Assembly (NCBI GenBank): GCA_022510505.1
Contig: JAFLTL010000013.1
Span: 1-59,891, forward strand
Source of the DNA: Muribaculaceae bacterium
Lineage (GTDB): Bacteria; Bacteroidota; Bacteroidia; Bacteroidales; Muribaculaceae
Length of the DNA: 59,891 nt
Direction of reading: 5' to 3'
The notes beneath the pieces were generated by a model, which was given only the letters and a program-made list of their open reading frames with translations, ran no database searches and was not told where the DNA came from. The translations under genes were made by a program, and so were the position numbers. Shown here one piece after another: positions 20,951-30,279 of the stretch; within the stretch, counting starts at the first letter, position 1, and each line of letters opens with the position of its first letter.

Positions 20951-22681
20951 TTAATATGCATAGAGTTCACGAACATCCTCATGGATTGGATCGGCCAAGA
21001 GGTTCGGGTTGAATACTACATCTTCAGTCGGGAATGGGAGAGTGAAGCTCTGGATTGTAACATTCGGAGCCTGCGTGTCGGTGTCATAATAGGTGTCATC
21101 GGCATTGACACTCCATTTTCCCGATTCATAATAACCTTTAGCAACGGCATCGAATCCATTATAACCGTTACGACGCTGGTTGACGAGCTGATCGATGGCG
21201 AACTGAGGATTGTACCAGCTAACCCTGACGAAGTCATACCAGCGGTCTCCTTCATGAGCAAATTCAAGACGACGCTCTTTCCAAATGTCATCGAAAGTGA
21301 TTGATGTTTTGGGAGTAGCAGTCGGGATGGCACGGTTTCTGACGGCATTGAATGCTGCAAGAGCCGATGCGTCGGAAGTTGAAGCATTGTTCCCGAGAAC
21401 AGCTTCGGCATAGACCAGATAAACGTCGCTAAGGCGAAGAATGTGGGTAGCCAGCTGGCTGTACATGTATTTTGGAGTTAAACCGCAACCGAGTTCGTGG
21501 TCGTAAGTGTCACCGTAAAGATGTTTCACATTTTGTGTGCCTGTGGGACATTGCCAAGATCCGCCGGGACCTCCAACACCGTAGTCTGAATCGTAGACAA
21601 AGCGGAGAAGATCGAAGCCGCCCTTGTCCTGCCAGAAGTAGTCATATTTGTCGCCAACCATCATCATGGTTGCTTTACGGCGAGTATCGATGTCGTTTCT
21701 AAGTGAAGGATCATCCAAAGCACTCACACCGAAAGCATCTGCGAGGTCTACCGAGGGACCACCCCAGCCACCCCAGCAATCACCGAATTCATCGAATCCT
21801 GACATTGCGAGGTCACTCTGAAGCGTGTTCTGCATGGTCCAGTTTTCACCGTCAACACTCCAACGCCAAGCAAAAAGGCTTTCTTCGCTGGTATTGTTGG
21901 CCAGACGGAAAATGTCGGAATAAACAGGAACTAGTGAACGTCCTGAATTATTTATGACATCCGATGCATAAGACGCTGCTTTCGACAGGTCGTCGGTGTT
22001 GCGCGAACCACTTTGGTCCACACCGGCTTTTGCAAGGTAGACCTTTGCAAGAAGACCCTTGGCACAGAAACGGTCTATGCGACCTGCTTGAATTGCCTTG
22101 TCGGGCAAAAGCTCAATGGCTTTCTCCAAGGTCATCACAATATATTCGAAAACATCCGCTCTCTGAACTTTGAATTTCTGGTTGTAGGTTCCCGAAGCAA
22201 GTTCTTCCGAGTTGTCGTGGATGATGGGAACTGCACCGAATGTGCGAACCAGGAAGAAGTAGGCCATTGCCTTCCATGCGAGACATTCACCCATTGTGGC
22301 GTTCTTTGCGGCTTCGCTGGCATTGGCATTCTTAAGATTGTTATAAACAGTGTTGCAGTGACCGATAACAGCCCAAAGCGAATAGGACATGTTGATCAGG
22401 TCTGTATCAGTTCCGTTGACTGTCAGGTTGAGATAAGGAGAAGAACCCCAATACATGTTACCCGACATTACTTCGCCGATTTTGATGAAGCCGCGTTGGA
22501 AGTCATACCATGGTGAATTGTATATATAATTGACTCCCATATAGCACTGCTCATCATTCTGATAGAAGTTGTTTACATTGTAGGTGTCTTCAGCGGCACG
22601 ATCCAGGAAATCGTTACATGAAACGGCTCCAAGTGAAAGAACACCTGCTACAACTGAATAGGTTATATTTCTTAATTTCAT
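20951..22681 (-). CDS. SusD/RagB-family nutrient-binding lipoprotein
   Basis: 576 residues with lipobox GAVSC (C22) and the conserved start NDFLDRAAEDTYN, followed by the TPR-like SusD fold. The C-terminal region has the usual KERRLEFAHEGDRWYDFVR sequence. It forms the lid of the SusC pore. It lies 30 bases downstream of susC. Confidence 0.96.
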   Translation of the reverse strand: MKLRNITYSVVAGVLSLGAVSCNDFLDRAAEDTYNVNNFYQNDEQCYMGVNYIYNSPWYDFQRGFIKIGEVMSGNMYWGSSPYLNLTVNGTDTDLINMSYSLWAVIGHCNTVYNNLKNANASEAAKNATMGECLAWKAMAYFFLVRTFGAVPIIHDNSEELASGTYNQKFKVQRADVFEYIVMTLEKAIELLPDKAIQAGRIDRFCAKGLLAKVYLAKAGVDQSGSRNTDDLSKAASYASDVINNSGRSLVPVYSDIFRLANNTSEESLFAWRWSVDGENWTMQNTLQSDLAMSGFDEFGDCWGGWGGPSVDLADAFGVSALDDPSLRNDIDTRRKATMMMVGDKYDYFWQDKGGFDLLRFVYDSDYGVGGPGGSWQCPTGTQNVKHLYGDTYDHELGCGLTPKYMYSQLATHILRLSDVYLVYAEAVLGNNASTSDASALAAFNAVRNRAIPTATPKTSITFDDIWKERRLEFAHEGDRWYDFVRVSWYNPQFAIDQLVNQRRNGYNGFDAVAKGYYESGKWSVNADDTYYDTDTQAPNVTIQSFTLPFPTEDVVFNPNLLADPIHEDVRELYAY

Positions 22682-22711
22682 AATTTTCTTTCCTAATTAG
22701 TTGAGAGAGGT

Positions 22712-25700
22712 TTAGAAAGAGATGTTCAAACCGAATGTGCAGCTGAACGGTGAAGGATAACGTCCGAAGTCAAGACCGTAAACCAATCCTTGGCTGTCCT
22801 GAGTCGATGCACCGACTTCGGGGTCATAACCGCTGTAACCTGTGATTGTGCAAACATTCTGCAGGTTGCAATAAAGGCGAAGGTTTTCAAGGCATAGTTT
22901 CTTGATTAACTTACGCGGGAAAGTGTAACCTAACGATATGTTCTTCAATCTTATATAGGAACCGTCTTCAATGTAACGGCTGCTGATGCGGTCATTATCG
23001 TTGGGGTCGTTCGTAGTCGCACGTGGAATCTTCGTGTCGGGGTTGGTTACTCTGACGTTGGTGATGTCATTGTACCACCATCCGCCATCGGCATAAACCT
23101 TACCCGGATCAATAGCCTCGAGTTGAGCTCTGCCGTTGACTTTCTTCAACTGGTTGCTCCATGCCGAATTCATGTGGGTCAATCCGATTGACAGATAGTT
23201 CATCACATCATTACCATGTGAGCCGTTGATGAAGATATTAAGATCAAATCCTTTGTAATGGAAAGTGTTGTTGAAACCGAAAGTGAAGTCGGGGAGAGGA
23301 TTGCCAATCACGGTGCGGTCGTTCTCGTCTATAACTCCGTCACCGTTGATGTCCTTGAATTTCAGGTCGCCGGGCCAAACGGTGCTGTAAGGATTGAACA
23401 CTCCGTTAGAAGGATATGCTGCCGATTTCGGTGAGCTTTGGATGTCCTCAAGATCTCTGTAAACTCCCTCAACTACATATCCGTAGAAGTTATAAAGGGG
23501 TTGTCCGATTTCTGAAACTGATACTACGTCGCTCCACTGACCGTAACCAACCAGGCTGGCATTCTCGGTGCCCGAAAGCGACACGAGTTTGTTCTTGTTA
23601 AATGAAATCTGGAAGCTCGTTTCCCATTCAAAGTCGCCGACGAACGGGCGTCCTGTGATTTCAAGCTCAAGACCTTTGTTCTCAATTTCTCCGTAGTTTC
23701 CTTTAGGTGCGGCAAGTGCCGATGAACCGTTACCTTGGGTTCCCATATAGGAAGGTAACTGCATCGACATCAACATGTCTTTGGAACGTTTGATGTAAAC
23801 GTCGCCTACAAAATTCAAGCGGTTGTTCAGGAAGTTCAGGTCCAAACCAAGGTTCCACTGTTCCTGGGTCTCCCATTTGATCGCTTCGTTGGCAATGTTG
23901 GCCGGACGATAACCCATGCCTAAAGCCGAAGGCATTTTGGAGATTGCCGAACCCCAAGCGTAAGCGCCGATATTGGAGTTACCTGTTTGTCCCCAACCTA
24001 GACGAAGCTTACCGTTATTGAACCATTCAGCCAATGACTCCATGAATTTCTCATTGGAGAAACGCCATGCCAATGCCAGAGAATTGAAACCTGCCCAACG
24101 GTTCTTCGGGCCGAAGTTAGATGAACCGTCGTAACGATAGGTATATGTTGCAAGATAACGGTTGTCCCAGTTTAGTGTTTCACGTGTGTAGAACGATGCC
24201 ATTGCCGATGAACCCCATCCCGCTCCGATGGCAGGAGTTCCGGTTCCAAGCGATGGATTGTGAACTTCATTCGAGGGCAGTCCGGTATTTGAAATGCTGG
24301 TGTAGTTATAGGACGATTCCCAACATTCCTGACCGATCATAGCCGAATATGAAAGCTTGTTCCAGTCTCCGTTGTAGCTCACGTAGTTCTTGACAGCCCA
24401 GAACCATGATGAGTTCTTTTGAATGGCCGAAGAGTTTGAGCTGCGAACCCATCCTCCCAAGTCTACGGTTGGTTTGAAACGGTCACCCTTCGATGCCGAA
24501 ACATCATAGTCGAACTCAGCATGCCATGTAAGGTTTTTGATCGGGGTGACATCGAAGAAGATGTTACCTGTCAGTTTCTGACGGTGCAGCTTGATGTCGT
24601 CAAGCATTGCGAGAGCAACTGGGTTGGGGTTGGTGTAACCTTCGCGAACCACACTTGAATAGTTGCCGTCGATATCATAAATGGGTATATCGGGCACGGT
24701 TGTCAGTGAATAGTTGATGATACCGGCCTCACCGTCGGCGAGTTTCAGGTTTTCTTCTGTATCGCTGTAAGTTGCGCTCAGTCCAAGTTTCAACCAGCTC
24801 TTTAGTTGAGCGTCAAGGTTGGCGCGGAATGAGAAGCGACGGAAGTCCGAACCGATAAGTGTACCTTCCTGATCCATGTAGGAGCCCGACACATAATATT
24901 GAACTTTGTCAGTTCCTCCTTGAGCGGCGATCTGATGACTCGTCTGCAACGCTGTGCGGAAGATTGCATCCTGCCAGTTGGTTCCGACGCCTAACAACGA
25001 AGGATCGGCATAAGTCGGATTTGATGTCTGCTGACCGGTTGCTACCAAGTCATTGTAGTAGGTCGCAAACTCGCGAAGATTCATCATGTCAAGGCGCTTT
25101 GTCTGATGCTGGATGCCCAGAGTTCCGTCGTAGGTGAATCTCGCTTCACCCGATTTACCACGCTTTGTCGTGATGAGTACCACACCATTCGAACCTTGTG
25201 AACCGTAAATTGCGGTGGCCGAAGCATCTTTCAGAATCTCCATCGATACGATATCACTTGGGTTTATGGTGGAAAGAGGCGACACTGTGGAAACCTTACC
25301 GTTTCCGAGTGCATCGCCCAAACCGAAGTCGGCTCCTGAGTTACCGCCACCCTGAACTATTACACCGTCTATAACGTATAGAGGTTCAGCGTTGGCGTTA
25401 ATCGTTGCCTGACCACGAACACGAATCGAAGATGAGGAACCGGGTGCACCCGATGTCGTAATTGCGGTCACACCGGCTGCTCGGCCTTGTAGGCTTTGGT
25501 CAAGGTTCGTGATTACCGAACCTTTCAATGCATCCTCGTTCAGTGATGCTGACGCACCGGCGAGGTCGCTCTTTTTCATTGTTCCGTAACCGACTACTAC
25601 AAGTTCATCGAGATTAACTCCCGATTCACGCAGAACTACATCGATTTTGGTGCGCCCGTCAAGGGCAATCTCGCGGGTTTCCATCCCCACATAAGAGAAC

Positions 25701-25927
25701 ACCAATGTGGCCTTTGCGTCCTTGACATTAATTGAGAAATTGCCGTCAAAGTCGGTCGCTGCAGCTGTCGATGTTCCCTTCTCGCGCACTGTCGCACCGA
25801 TAATCGGTTCGCCACTCTCGTCGGTGACGTTACCCGTAACGGTGACCTGCGCTGTCATTCCCATGGCTATCACAGCAAATAAAGCCAATAGGAATGACCT
25901 GAAGCTCAAGTTTTTACTTGTCATCAT
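22712..25927 (-). CDS. SusC/RagA-family TonB-linked outer-membrane transporter
   Basis: 1071 residues: signal peptide (to about 26), carboxypeptidase-regulatory-like domain (about 28-108), TonB box region and plug (LDELVVVGYGTMKKSDLAG, then about 120-250), and a beta barrel ending in the aromatic C-terminal residue FGLNISF. It imports large manno-oligosaccharides using TonB energy. It is the first gene of the mannan operon. The start could be the first or second of two adjacent ATGs. Confidence 0.97.
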   Translation of the reverse strand: MMTSKNLSFRSFLLALFAVIAMGMTAQVTVTGNVTDESGEPIIGATVREKGTSTAAATDFDGNFSINVKDAKATLVFSYVGMETREIALDGRTKIDVVLRESGVNLDELVVVGYGTMKKSDLAGASASLNEDALKGSVITNLDQSLQGRAAGVTAITTSGAPGSSSSIRVRGQATINANAEPLYVIDGVIVQGGGNSGADFGLGDALGNGKVSTVSPLSTINPSDIVSMEILKDASATAIYGSQGSNGVVLITTKRGKSGEARFTYDGTLGIQHQTKRLDMMNLREFATYYNDLVATGQQTSNPTYADPSLLGVGTNWQDAIFRTALQTSHQIAAQGGTDKVQYYVSGSYMDQEGTLIGSDFRRFSFRANLDAQLKSWLKLGLSATYSDTEENLKLADGEAGIINYSLTTVPDIPIYDIDGNYSSVVREGYTNPNPVALAMLDDIKLHRQKLTGNIFFDVTPIKNLTWHAEFDYDVSASKGDRFKPTVDLGGWVRSSNSSAIQKNSSWFWAVKNYVSYNGDWNKLSYSAMIGQECWESSYNYTSISNTGLPSNEVHNPSLGTGTPAIGAGWGSSAMASFYTRETLNWDNRYLATYTYRYDGSSNFGPKNRWAGFNSLALAWRFSNEKFMESLAEWFNNGKLRLGWGQTGNSNIGAYAWGSAISKMPSALGMGYRPANIANEAIKWETQEQWNLGLDLNFLNNRLNFVGDVYIKRSKDMLMSMQLPSYMGTQGNGSSALAAPKGNYGEIENKGLELEITGRPFVGDFEWETSFQISFNKNKLVSLSGTENASLVGYGQWSDVVSVSEIGQPLYNFYGYVVEGVYRDLEDIQSSPKSAAYPSNGVFNPYSTVWPGDLKFKDINGDGVIDENDRTVIGNPLPDFTFGFNNTFHYKGFDLNIFINGSHGNDVMNYLSIGLTHMNSAWSNQLKKVNGRAQLEAIDPGKVYADGGWWYNDITNVRVTNPDTKIPRATTNDPNDNDRISSRYIEDGSYIRLKNISLGYTFPRKLIKKLCLENLRLYCNLQNVCTITGYSGYDPEVGASTQDSQGLVYGLDFGRYPSPFSCTFGLNISF

Positions 25928-26140
25928 TAGCAGTTTGAAATGTTAAAATGATTGGTTGATAATTTGTTGTGTATTCTATTTAAGGACCCCTCAGGGGTTT
26001 GATGTTGCATAATTTTCAGTATCTTTTGGTATTAGATATGTTTGGTTATAATTTTTGCGGCACGAACCTAAAATAGGTCGTGCCGCAAAATTATGAATTA
26101 TTAATTAAATAAAAATAATATTATTTTACCTTTAACATAT
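25928..26140 (-). promoter_or_regulatory. susC leader region with two dyads
   Basis: 213 bases between the CE7 gene and susC. A near-perfect hairpin of about 21 bp spans 26048-26094 (arms contain TTGCGGCACGA and TCGTGCCGCAA, loop about AAA). A second short dyad, ACCCC-TCA-GGGGT, lies at 25986-25998. No clean TAnnTTTG box is visible. Neither hairpin is followed by a T-run, so the large one is not a standard terminator. Either could be a regulator site or an mRNA structure. Confidence 0.5.
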
Positions 26141-27400
26141 TCATTTTTTAGCATTTTTAAAGAATTTTTCTCTTCGAGGATTCCAGTCGCTGTAATCTAC
26201 CGTATGACCCATTAAAGGATATATCACATATTCTTTTTCTGATGTTAAATTGTTGTAAGCCGCAAAGTTAGTGTGAGGCGGACACGTCGGATCCTGCAAA
26301 CCCGCACCCATCAGCACCGGAATCTTTATTTTTGGAGTCAAATTTTTAATGTCAAAATAAGATAGATTTTCATATAGTTTTATATCATCAAGTCCTATTT
26401 CCTTTGCTTTATGTTTAACCACGTCACCGGGCCAATGAACTATCTCGAAGTAGTCTTCATAATCACTCAGAAATGGAATGTAAGGAGCGATCGCTCTTAA
26501 ACGATGCTTCGGATCCAGCGCAGCAGCGGCAAAAGTGAACGCGCCCCCTTGTGAACCGCCTTCGGCAAAGATATTCGCCTTGTCAACCTGAGGCAAACTC
26601 TCGATGAAATCTATCGTTCTGATGGCATCCATGAAACCGCCGCGATAATAGAATTTCTCGGGATCCTCTAAATGCCACTGGATATAGTCGTCATAGCGGT
26701 TATAAGGCTTGTTCGGTCCCTGACCTCTGACCCAATGCTGAAATTCAATCCAGTCGGGCATCCCGTCAGGGTCGATGTCCCATGGTTGACCGTTGTAGCC
26801 GTTATAATAGATGATGGCCGGATATTTCCCCTCTTTTACCGGCAGAGCCAGATAACCCGACACAGTGTCGTTCTCCAGAGACAGATATTGACAGAAATAT
26901 ATCTTTCGGTATTGTCCGCTCTTTTCCGGAATTTCAACCATTGTCGCGTTTAGAGGAATCGACGATAACTCCTCCAATGCACGATGCCAGAACTCGTCCA
27001 TATCGGCCGGCGTGTTCGGCTCCGATATGACTTCTTCAGGGCTGATACCGATATTGAATGTCATCGCTTCAATCCCTTCATCCGTTATTGTCACCCGGTA
27101 GAAACCTGGATCAAGTTTTGGCAACTTCACTTCGAGTTCGGTGGGAGTGTAGCCAACCAATATGGCCTCGCCTTTAAGGGTGTGCAAAACCTCTGAGTCT
27201 TCACGGTCACCCCTTATCTCGATGCTCACGGCTGTCTCGCCGCTACGACCCATGGTGTCGGTCAGCTCTACGACAATCTCCGGGGTTTCCGTTTTATCCC
27301 AAACCCAGTCATGAACGGGCTGCGAACTCACTTTTATATCCTTTGCTGCCGCTATTATCGGTAGCGCAGCCAACAATATTAGAACATTCTTTCTTTTCAT
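26141..27400 (-). CDS. CE7-type acetyl esterase (acetylxylan esterase family)
   Basis: 419 residues with a signal peptide (to about 19), a beta-sandwich N-terminal domain (about 25-120) and an alpha/beta-hydrolase domain. The triad is S283 in GGSQGG, D370 in GLQDPTCPPHT and H399 in MGHTVDYSDW, the CE7 arrangement. It probably removes acetyl groups from mannan or manno-oligosaccharides; deacetylation of mannan is an inference from the locus. It overlaps the GH5 gene by 4 bases (ATGA). Confidence 0.9.
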   Translation of the reverse strand: MKRKNVLILLAALPIIAAAKDIKVSSQPVHDWVWDKTETPEIVVELTDTMGRSGETAVSIEIRGDREDSEVLHTLKGEAILVGYTPTELEVKLPKLDPGFYRVTITDEGIEAMTFNIGISPEEVISEPNTPADMDEFWHRALEELSSIPLNATMVEIPEKSGQYRKIYFCQYLSLENDTVSGYLALPVKEGKYPAIIYYNGYNGQPWDIDPDGMPDWIEFQHWVRGQGPNKPYNRYDDYIQWHLEDPEKFYYRGGFMDAIRTIDFIESLPQVDKANIFAEGGSQGGAFTFAAAALDPKHRLRAIAPYIPFLSDYEDYFEIVHWPGDVVKHKAKEIGLDDIKLYENLSYFDIKNLTPKIKIPVLMGAGLQDPTCPPHTNFAAYNNLTSEKEYVIYPLMGHTVDYSDWNPRREKFFKNAKK

Positions 27401-28707
27401 CGGGTAGCAATCTTTTTGACATTCTTCCTGATAATCTCAAGCGTCGTGGAGTCACATGCGAATACCGAATTTAAACCCTGCTCTTCCTGAGCCGGATCGC
27501 ACACGTAGTCATCCCACTCTTCCCACATGATATGTTTCGGCTCCGCTAAACCTCCCCAACCCCAGAAGTTGCACCCCGAGATCATGTCGGTCGTCGAAAT
27601 CAAATTGAACACATGGTCATAGAAACCGTCACGGCCCGTGGTGGGAGTTCCCGGTTCAAACACAAAGCCGTCTCTCGGATAACCGAATTCTTCCAGCACC
27701 AAAGGCTTCCCAATCGATTTCATCAGTTCACTGTGGGGTTCTATATAGGCAACGGTGTTACGGCATGCCACTTCTACGCTGTCGGTCAGCGTCTCTTGAT
27801 TAACCCAGCTCCAGTTGTAGGGCCACAAGTGAACGATACCATAGTCTATCTCGGGGAAGGAGTGTATCTGGAACCATAGGTCGAGATCCTGCTCGCAACC
27901 ATGTTTTCCTTCGCTTCCGGTCGACACCATGTGATTCGGGTCGATTTCTTTTATCGTTCTTGCTGTTGTTTGAATCCACTCGGCAAAAGCTGCTTTTGAC
28001 ACCGAGTCTTCCGAAAACACTCGTGGCTCGTTGGCAACCTGCCATGAGAAAATTGCCGGCGATTCGCTGTAGGGCTTCCCGGTTATTGTGTTGACCCTCG
28101 AAACCATATTTCTGACATGATTGAGAGCTAGTGCTTTTGCCGAATCGTTGGTCACGAAATGTGACACATATTCCATATACTGTGGCCATCCGTCAACGCT
28201 CGGAACCGGAGCCTCTCCTTCGCCGGCCCACTCCAGATAGGACCCGTAGCCGCCGCTCCATTCCCATGCGTTGTTGAGGAACAAGACTGCCTTCATGTCG
28301 CGCTTCTCAAGCTCGGCCATCAAATAATCCAAACCGGCAAGCAACGTGTCGTTGTAGACCCCTGGAGCGGTTTGCAAAACCGGTTCCACGTGTGATGGGA
28401 TTCCTTCGCGACCGTCGGCTCCAACCAGCACCCTGATGTTGTCGATTCCTATCGACTGCATCAAATCCAGCTCCTTGGCCAGACGTTCCCGATTGCCGCC
28501 ACGGCCTTCCGAGGCCAGAATGGCACCATACCAGAAGTTTGTGCCGACATATCTGTACACCGAGTCACCGATGTAAAACTCTCCGTTCTCAACTCGGGCG
28601 AAACTCCCCTGATTCTCCTGTTTGCTCTCTTTTGTGTTGCGGCATGCCGAGAAACCTATGGCCCCCAGCAGAAATACTAAACCGCACATGACGAAAATCT
28701 TTCTCAT
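27397..28707 (-). CDS. GH5 beta-mannanase-like lipoprotein
   Basis: 436 residues from the ATG at 28707, chosen because it gives a lipoprotein signal (GFSAC, C22) and an ATGA overlap with the ssb stop. A longer frame to 28803 would lie inside ssb. The GH5 barrel has acid/base E227 in SWQVANEPR and nucleophile E340 in LVLEEFG. The general pattern is that of subfamily 7 type endo-mannanases. It is coupled to the CE7 gene downstream and probably serves mannan degradation at the cell envelope. Confidence 0.88.
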   Translation of the reverse strand: MRKIFVMCGLVFLLGAIGFSACRNTKESKQENQGSFARVENGEFYIGDSVYRYVGTNFWYGAILASEGRGGNRERLAKELDLMQSIGIDNIRVLVGADGREGIPSHVEPVLQTAPGVYNDTLLAGLDYLMAELEKRDMKAVLFLNNAWEWSGGYGSYLEWAGEGEAPVPSVDGWPQYMEYVSHFVTNDSAKALALNHVRNMVSRVNTITGKPYSESPAIFSWQVANEPRVFSEDSVSKAAFAEWIQTTARTIKEIDPNHMVSTGSEGKHGCEQDLDLWFQIHSFPEIDYGIVHLWPYNWSWVNQETLTDSVEVACRNTVAYIEPHSELMKSIGKPLVLEEFGYPRDGFVFEPGTPTTGRDGFYDHVFNLISTTDMISGCNFWGWGGLAEPKHIMWEEWDDYVCDPAQEEQGLNSVFACDSTTLEIIRKNVKKIATR

Positions 28708-29054
28708 TGGGCTTGTTGCGATTGCGATGACCGTGAAAGGATCTCGAAGTTTTCTACTATTATCTCTGTTATGGTGTGCTTCAATGCGTTGTTGTCCTGC
28801 CATGTCCGAGTCCTTAGCTTTCCCTCGACATATAGTTTGTTACCCTTGTCGATATATCTTTCGGCTATCTCGGCTGCCTTGTCCCACATGACCAGGTTGT
28901 GCCACTCGGTCCTTTCAGGTATCTCAACCCCGTCTACTGTCTTTGCCCTGTCGCTCGTCGCCAGAGAGAATGTGGCCACAGCCTTGTTGCCAACATAGCG
29001 GATTGTCGGCTTCTGACCCACATGCCCCACTAAAATCACTCGATTTACTGACAT
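28704..29054 (-). CDS. ssb: Single-stranded DNA-binding protein, without acidic tail
   Basis: 116 residues forming a complete OB fold: starts SVNRVILVGHVGQKPTIRY and includes WHNLVMWDKAAEIAERYI. It ends in SSRSSQSQQAQ-like polar residues. The acidic tip (consensus DDDIPF) that recruits partner proteins in bacterial SSB is absent. Typical housekeeping SSBs are 140-180 residues. Its stop overlaps the GH5 start by 4 bases. It could be a secondary SSB or one shortened when the GH5-CE7 genes arrived. Confidence 0.88.
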   Translation of the reverse strand: MSVNRVILVGHVGQKPTIRYVGNKAVATFSLATSDRAKTVDGVEIPERTEWHNLVMWDKAAEIAERYIDKGNKLYVEGKLRTRTWQDNNALKHTITEIIVENFEILSRSSQSQQAQ

Positions 29055-29065
29055 TCTTCTATCTG

Positions 29066-30190
29066 TTAGGAAATTCTTTTCTCGAATTTACTTATGAATT
29101 CGTCGGCCTCTCCTTTACTCAACACAAGCGGAGGTAACAAACGAATGATGTTCGTTCCCGATGCTCCGGTGAATATCCGGTCCTCGAAAATCAGCTCTTT
29201 CCTCAGCTCTTTCACCGGAAAATCCATCTCGATGCCTATCATCAGCCCCTTTCCGCGAACATCCTTTATCGCGTCGTTCTTCTTTAGGCGCTCCATGATG
29301 TAGTTGCCAATGTTCAAAGCGTTGTCAACCAGTTTTTCTCTCCCGATTATCTCCAGAACGGCCAAGGCTGCGGCGCAACCCAGGTGATTTCCGCCGAAAG
29401 TTGTTCCCAATTGACCGTAACGTGGCTCGAAAATCGGTGAAATCAACACTCCGGCCATGGGGTATCCGTTCGCAATCCCCTTGGCAACTGTTATTAGGTC
29501 GGGCTGGATGCCGGCCCACTGGTGGGCAAAGAATTTGCCCGACCGACCGTAGCCGCATTGTATCTCATCGGCTATCAGAACCGTGCCGGTCTCTATTGTT
29601 ACTTTCCTCAGTTCCTTAAGGAATTCTGTCGTGGCTATCCTGATTCCGCCAACACCCTGTATGCATTCCACAATAACTGCAGCCACGTCCCCTTTCTGAA
29701 GCTCTTTCTTGACTGCATCGATGTCGTTCAAAGGCAGGAACGTAACGTGACCCCCTCGGTTGATGGGAGCCTGGATGGCCGGGTTGTCGGTAGCCTCCAC
29801 CGCCGCCGATGTTCTCCCGTGAAACGCCTTGTCGAAAGCTATCACCCGGCTGCGACCCGTATAGAACGATGCCAGCTTCAAAGCGTTCTCGTTGGCTTCG
29901 GCGCCCGAATTGACCAAAAAAAGATTGTAATCCCCGTAACCCGATGCCTGTCCAAGTTCTCGGGCTACTTCCTGCTGCAGGCCGTTTATGACCGAATTGG
30001 AATAGAAAACCAGTTTCTCGGCTTGTCTCTTGATGGCCTCGACATAGATAGGGTGGGAGTGGCCCACGGAAATGACTGCATGACCACCGTAGAGGTCAAG
30101 ATATTCATGGCCCTTGTCGTCCCAGACTCTGCAGCCCCTCCCCTCGACAATATTGATGTCAAACAGAGGGTAAACATCAAAAAGCTTCAT
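29066..30190 (-). CDS. argD: Acetylornithine aminotransferase
   Basis: 374 residues from the ATG at 30190 (MKLFDVYPLF); an upstream extension lacks conservation. It is a class III PLP aminotransferase: VNSGAEANENALK (93-105), D208 in IADEIQCGYGRSG and PLP-lysine K237 in TVAKGIANGYP. It acts in arginine biosynthesis. The gene lies 11 bases before ssb on the same strand and is divergent from coaX. Ornithine aminotransferase is a less likely alternative. Confidence 0.9.
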   Translation of the reverse strand: MKLFDVYPLFDINIVEGRGCRVWDDKGHEYLDLYGGHAVISVGHSHPIYVEAIKRQAEKLVFYSNSVINGLQQEVARELGQASGYGDYNLFLVNSGAEANENALKLASFYTGRSRVIAFDKAFHGRTSAAVEATDNPAIQAPINRGGHVTFLPLNDIDAVKKELQKGDVAAVIVECIQGVGGIRIATTEFLKELRKVTIETGTVLIADEIQCGYGRSGKFFAHQWAGIQPDLITVAKGIANGYPMAGVLISPIFEPRYGQLGTTFGGNHLGCAAALAVLEIIGREKLVDNALNIGNYIMERLKKNDAIKDVRGKGLMIGIEMDFPVKELRKELIFEDRIFTGASGTNIIRLLPPLVLSKGEADEFISKFEKRIS

Positions 30191-30225
30191 AATCTTTTTA
30201 TTGTGATAACTCTTGGTCAGTCCTG

Positions 30226-30250
30226 CAAATTTAACAAACATTTTTTATAA
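30226..30250 (-). promoter_or_regulatory. argD promoter -7 box
   Basis: On the minus strand 30233-30226 reads TAAATTTG, an exact TAnnTTTG match, giving an expected leader of about 30 bases before argD. It is paired with an identical plus-strand box 32 bases away. Confidence 0.55.
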
Positions 30251-30273
30251 TTGTCGCAGAATTAGTAAATTTG
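30243..30273 (+). promoter_or_regulatory. coaX promoter -7 box, possibly leaderless transcript
   Basis: TAAATTTG at 30266-30273 matches TAnnTTTG exactly and ends 6 bases before the coaX ATG at 30280. With the usual 6-8 base spacing to the start site, the mRNA would begin at or next to the ATG. Confidence 0.5.
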
Positions 30274-30279
30274 TGCCCC

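Larger units (their letters stand above)
8354..25927 (-). other. Mannan/glucomannan utilisation operon
   Basis: Ten minus-strand genes with short gaps or overlaps: susC, susD, two glycan-binding lipoproteins, GH26, GH94, GH26, GH130, transporter, 2-epimerase. The block GH26-GH130-transporter-epimerase is the gene order of the known Bacteroides fragilis mannobiose pathway (mannobiose 2-epimerase plus 4-O-beta-mannosylglucose phosphorylase). No HTCS, SusR, AraC or ECF-sigma gene is inside the window, so the regulator must lie elsewhere. Confidence 0.85.

Noticed and set aside
26048..26094. Hairpin before susC as terminator of the CE7 gene
   Set aside because: The A/T flanks are in the wrong orientation and no T-run follows on the minus strand.
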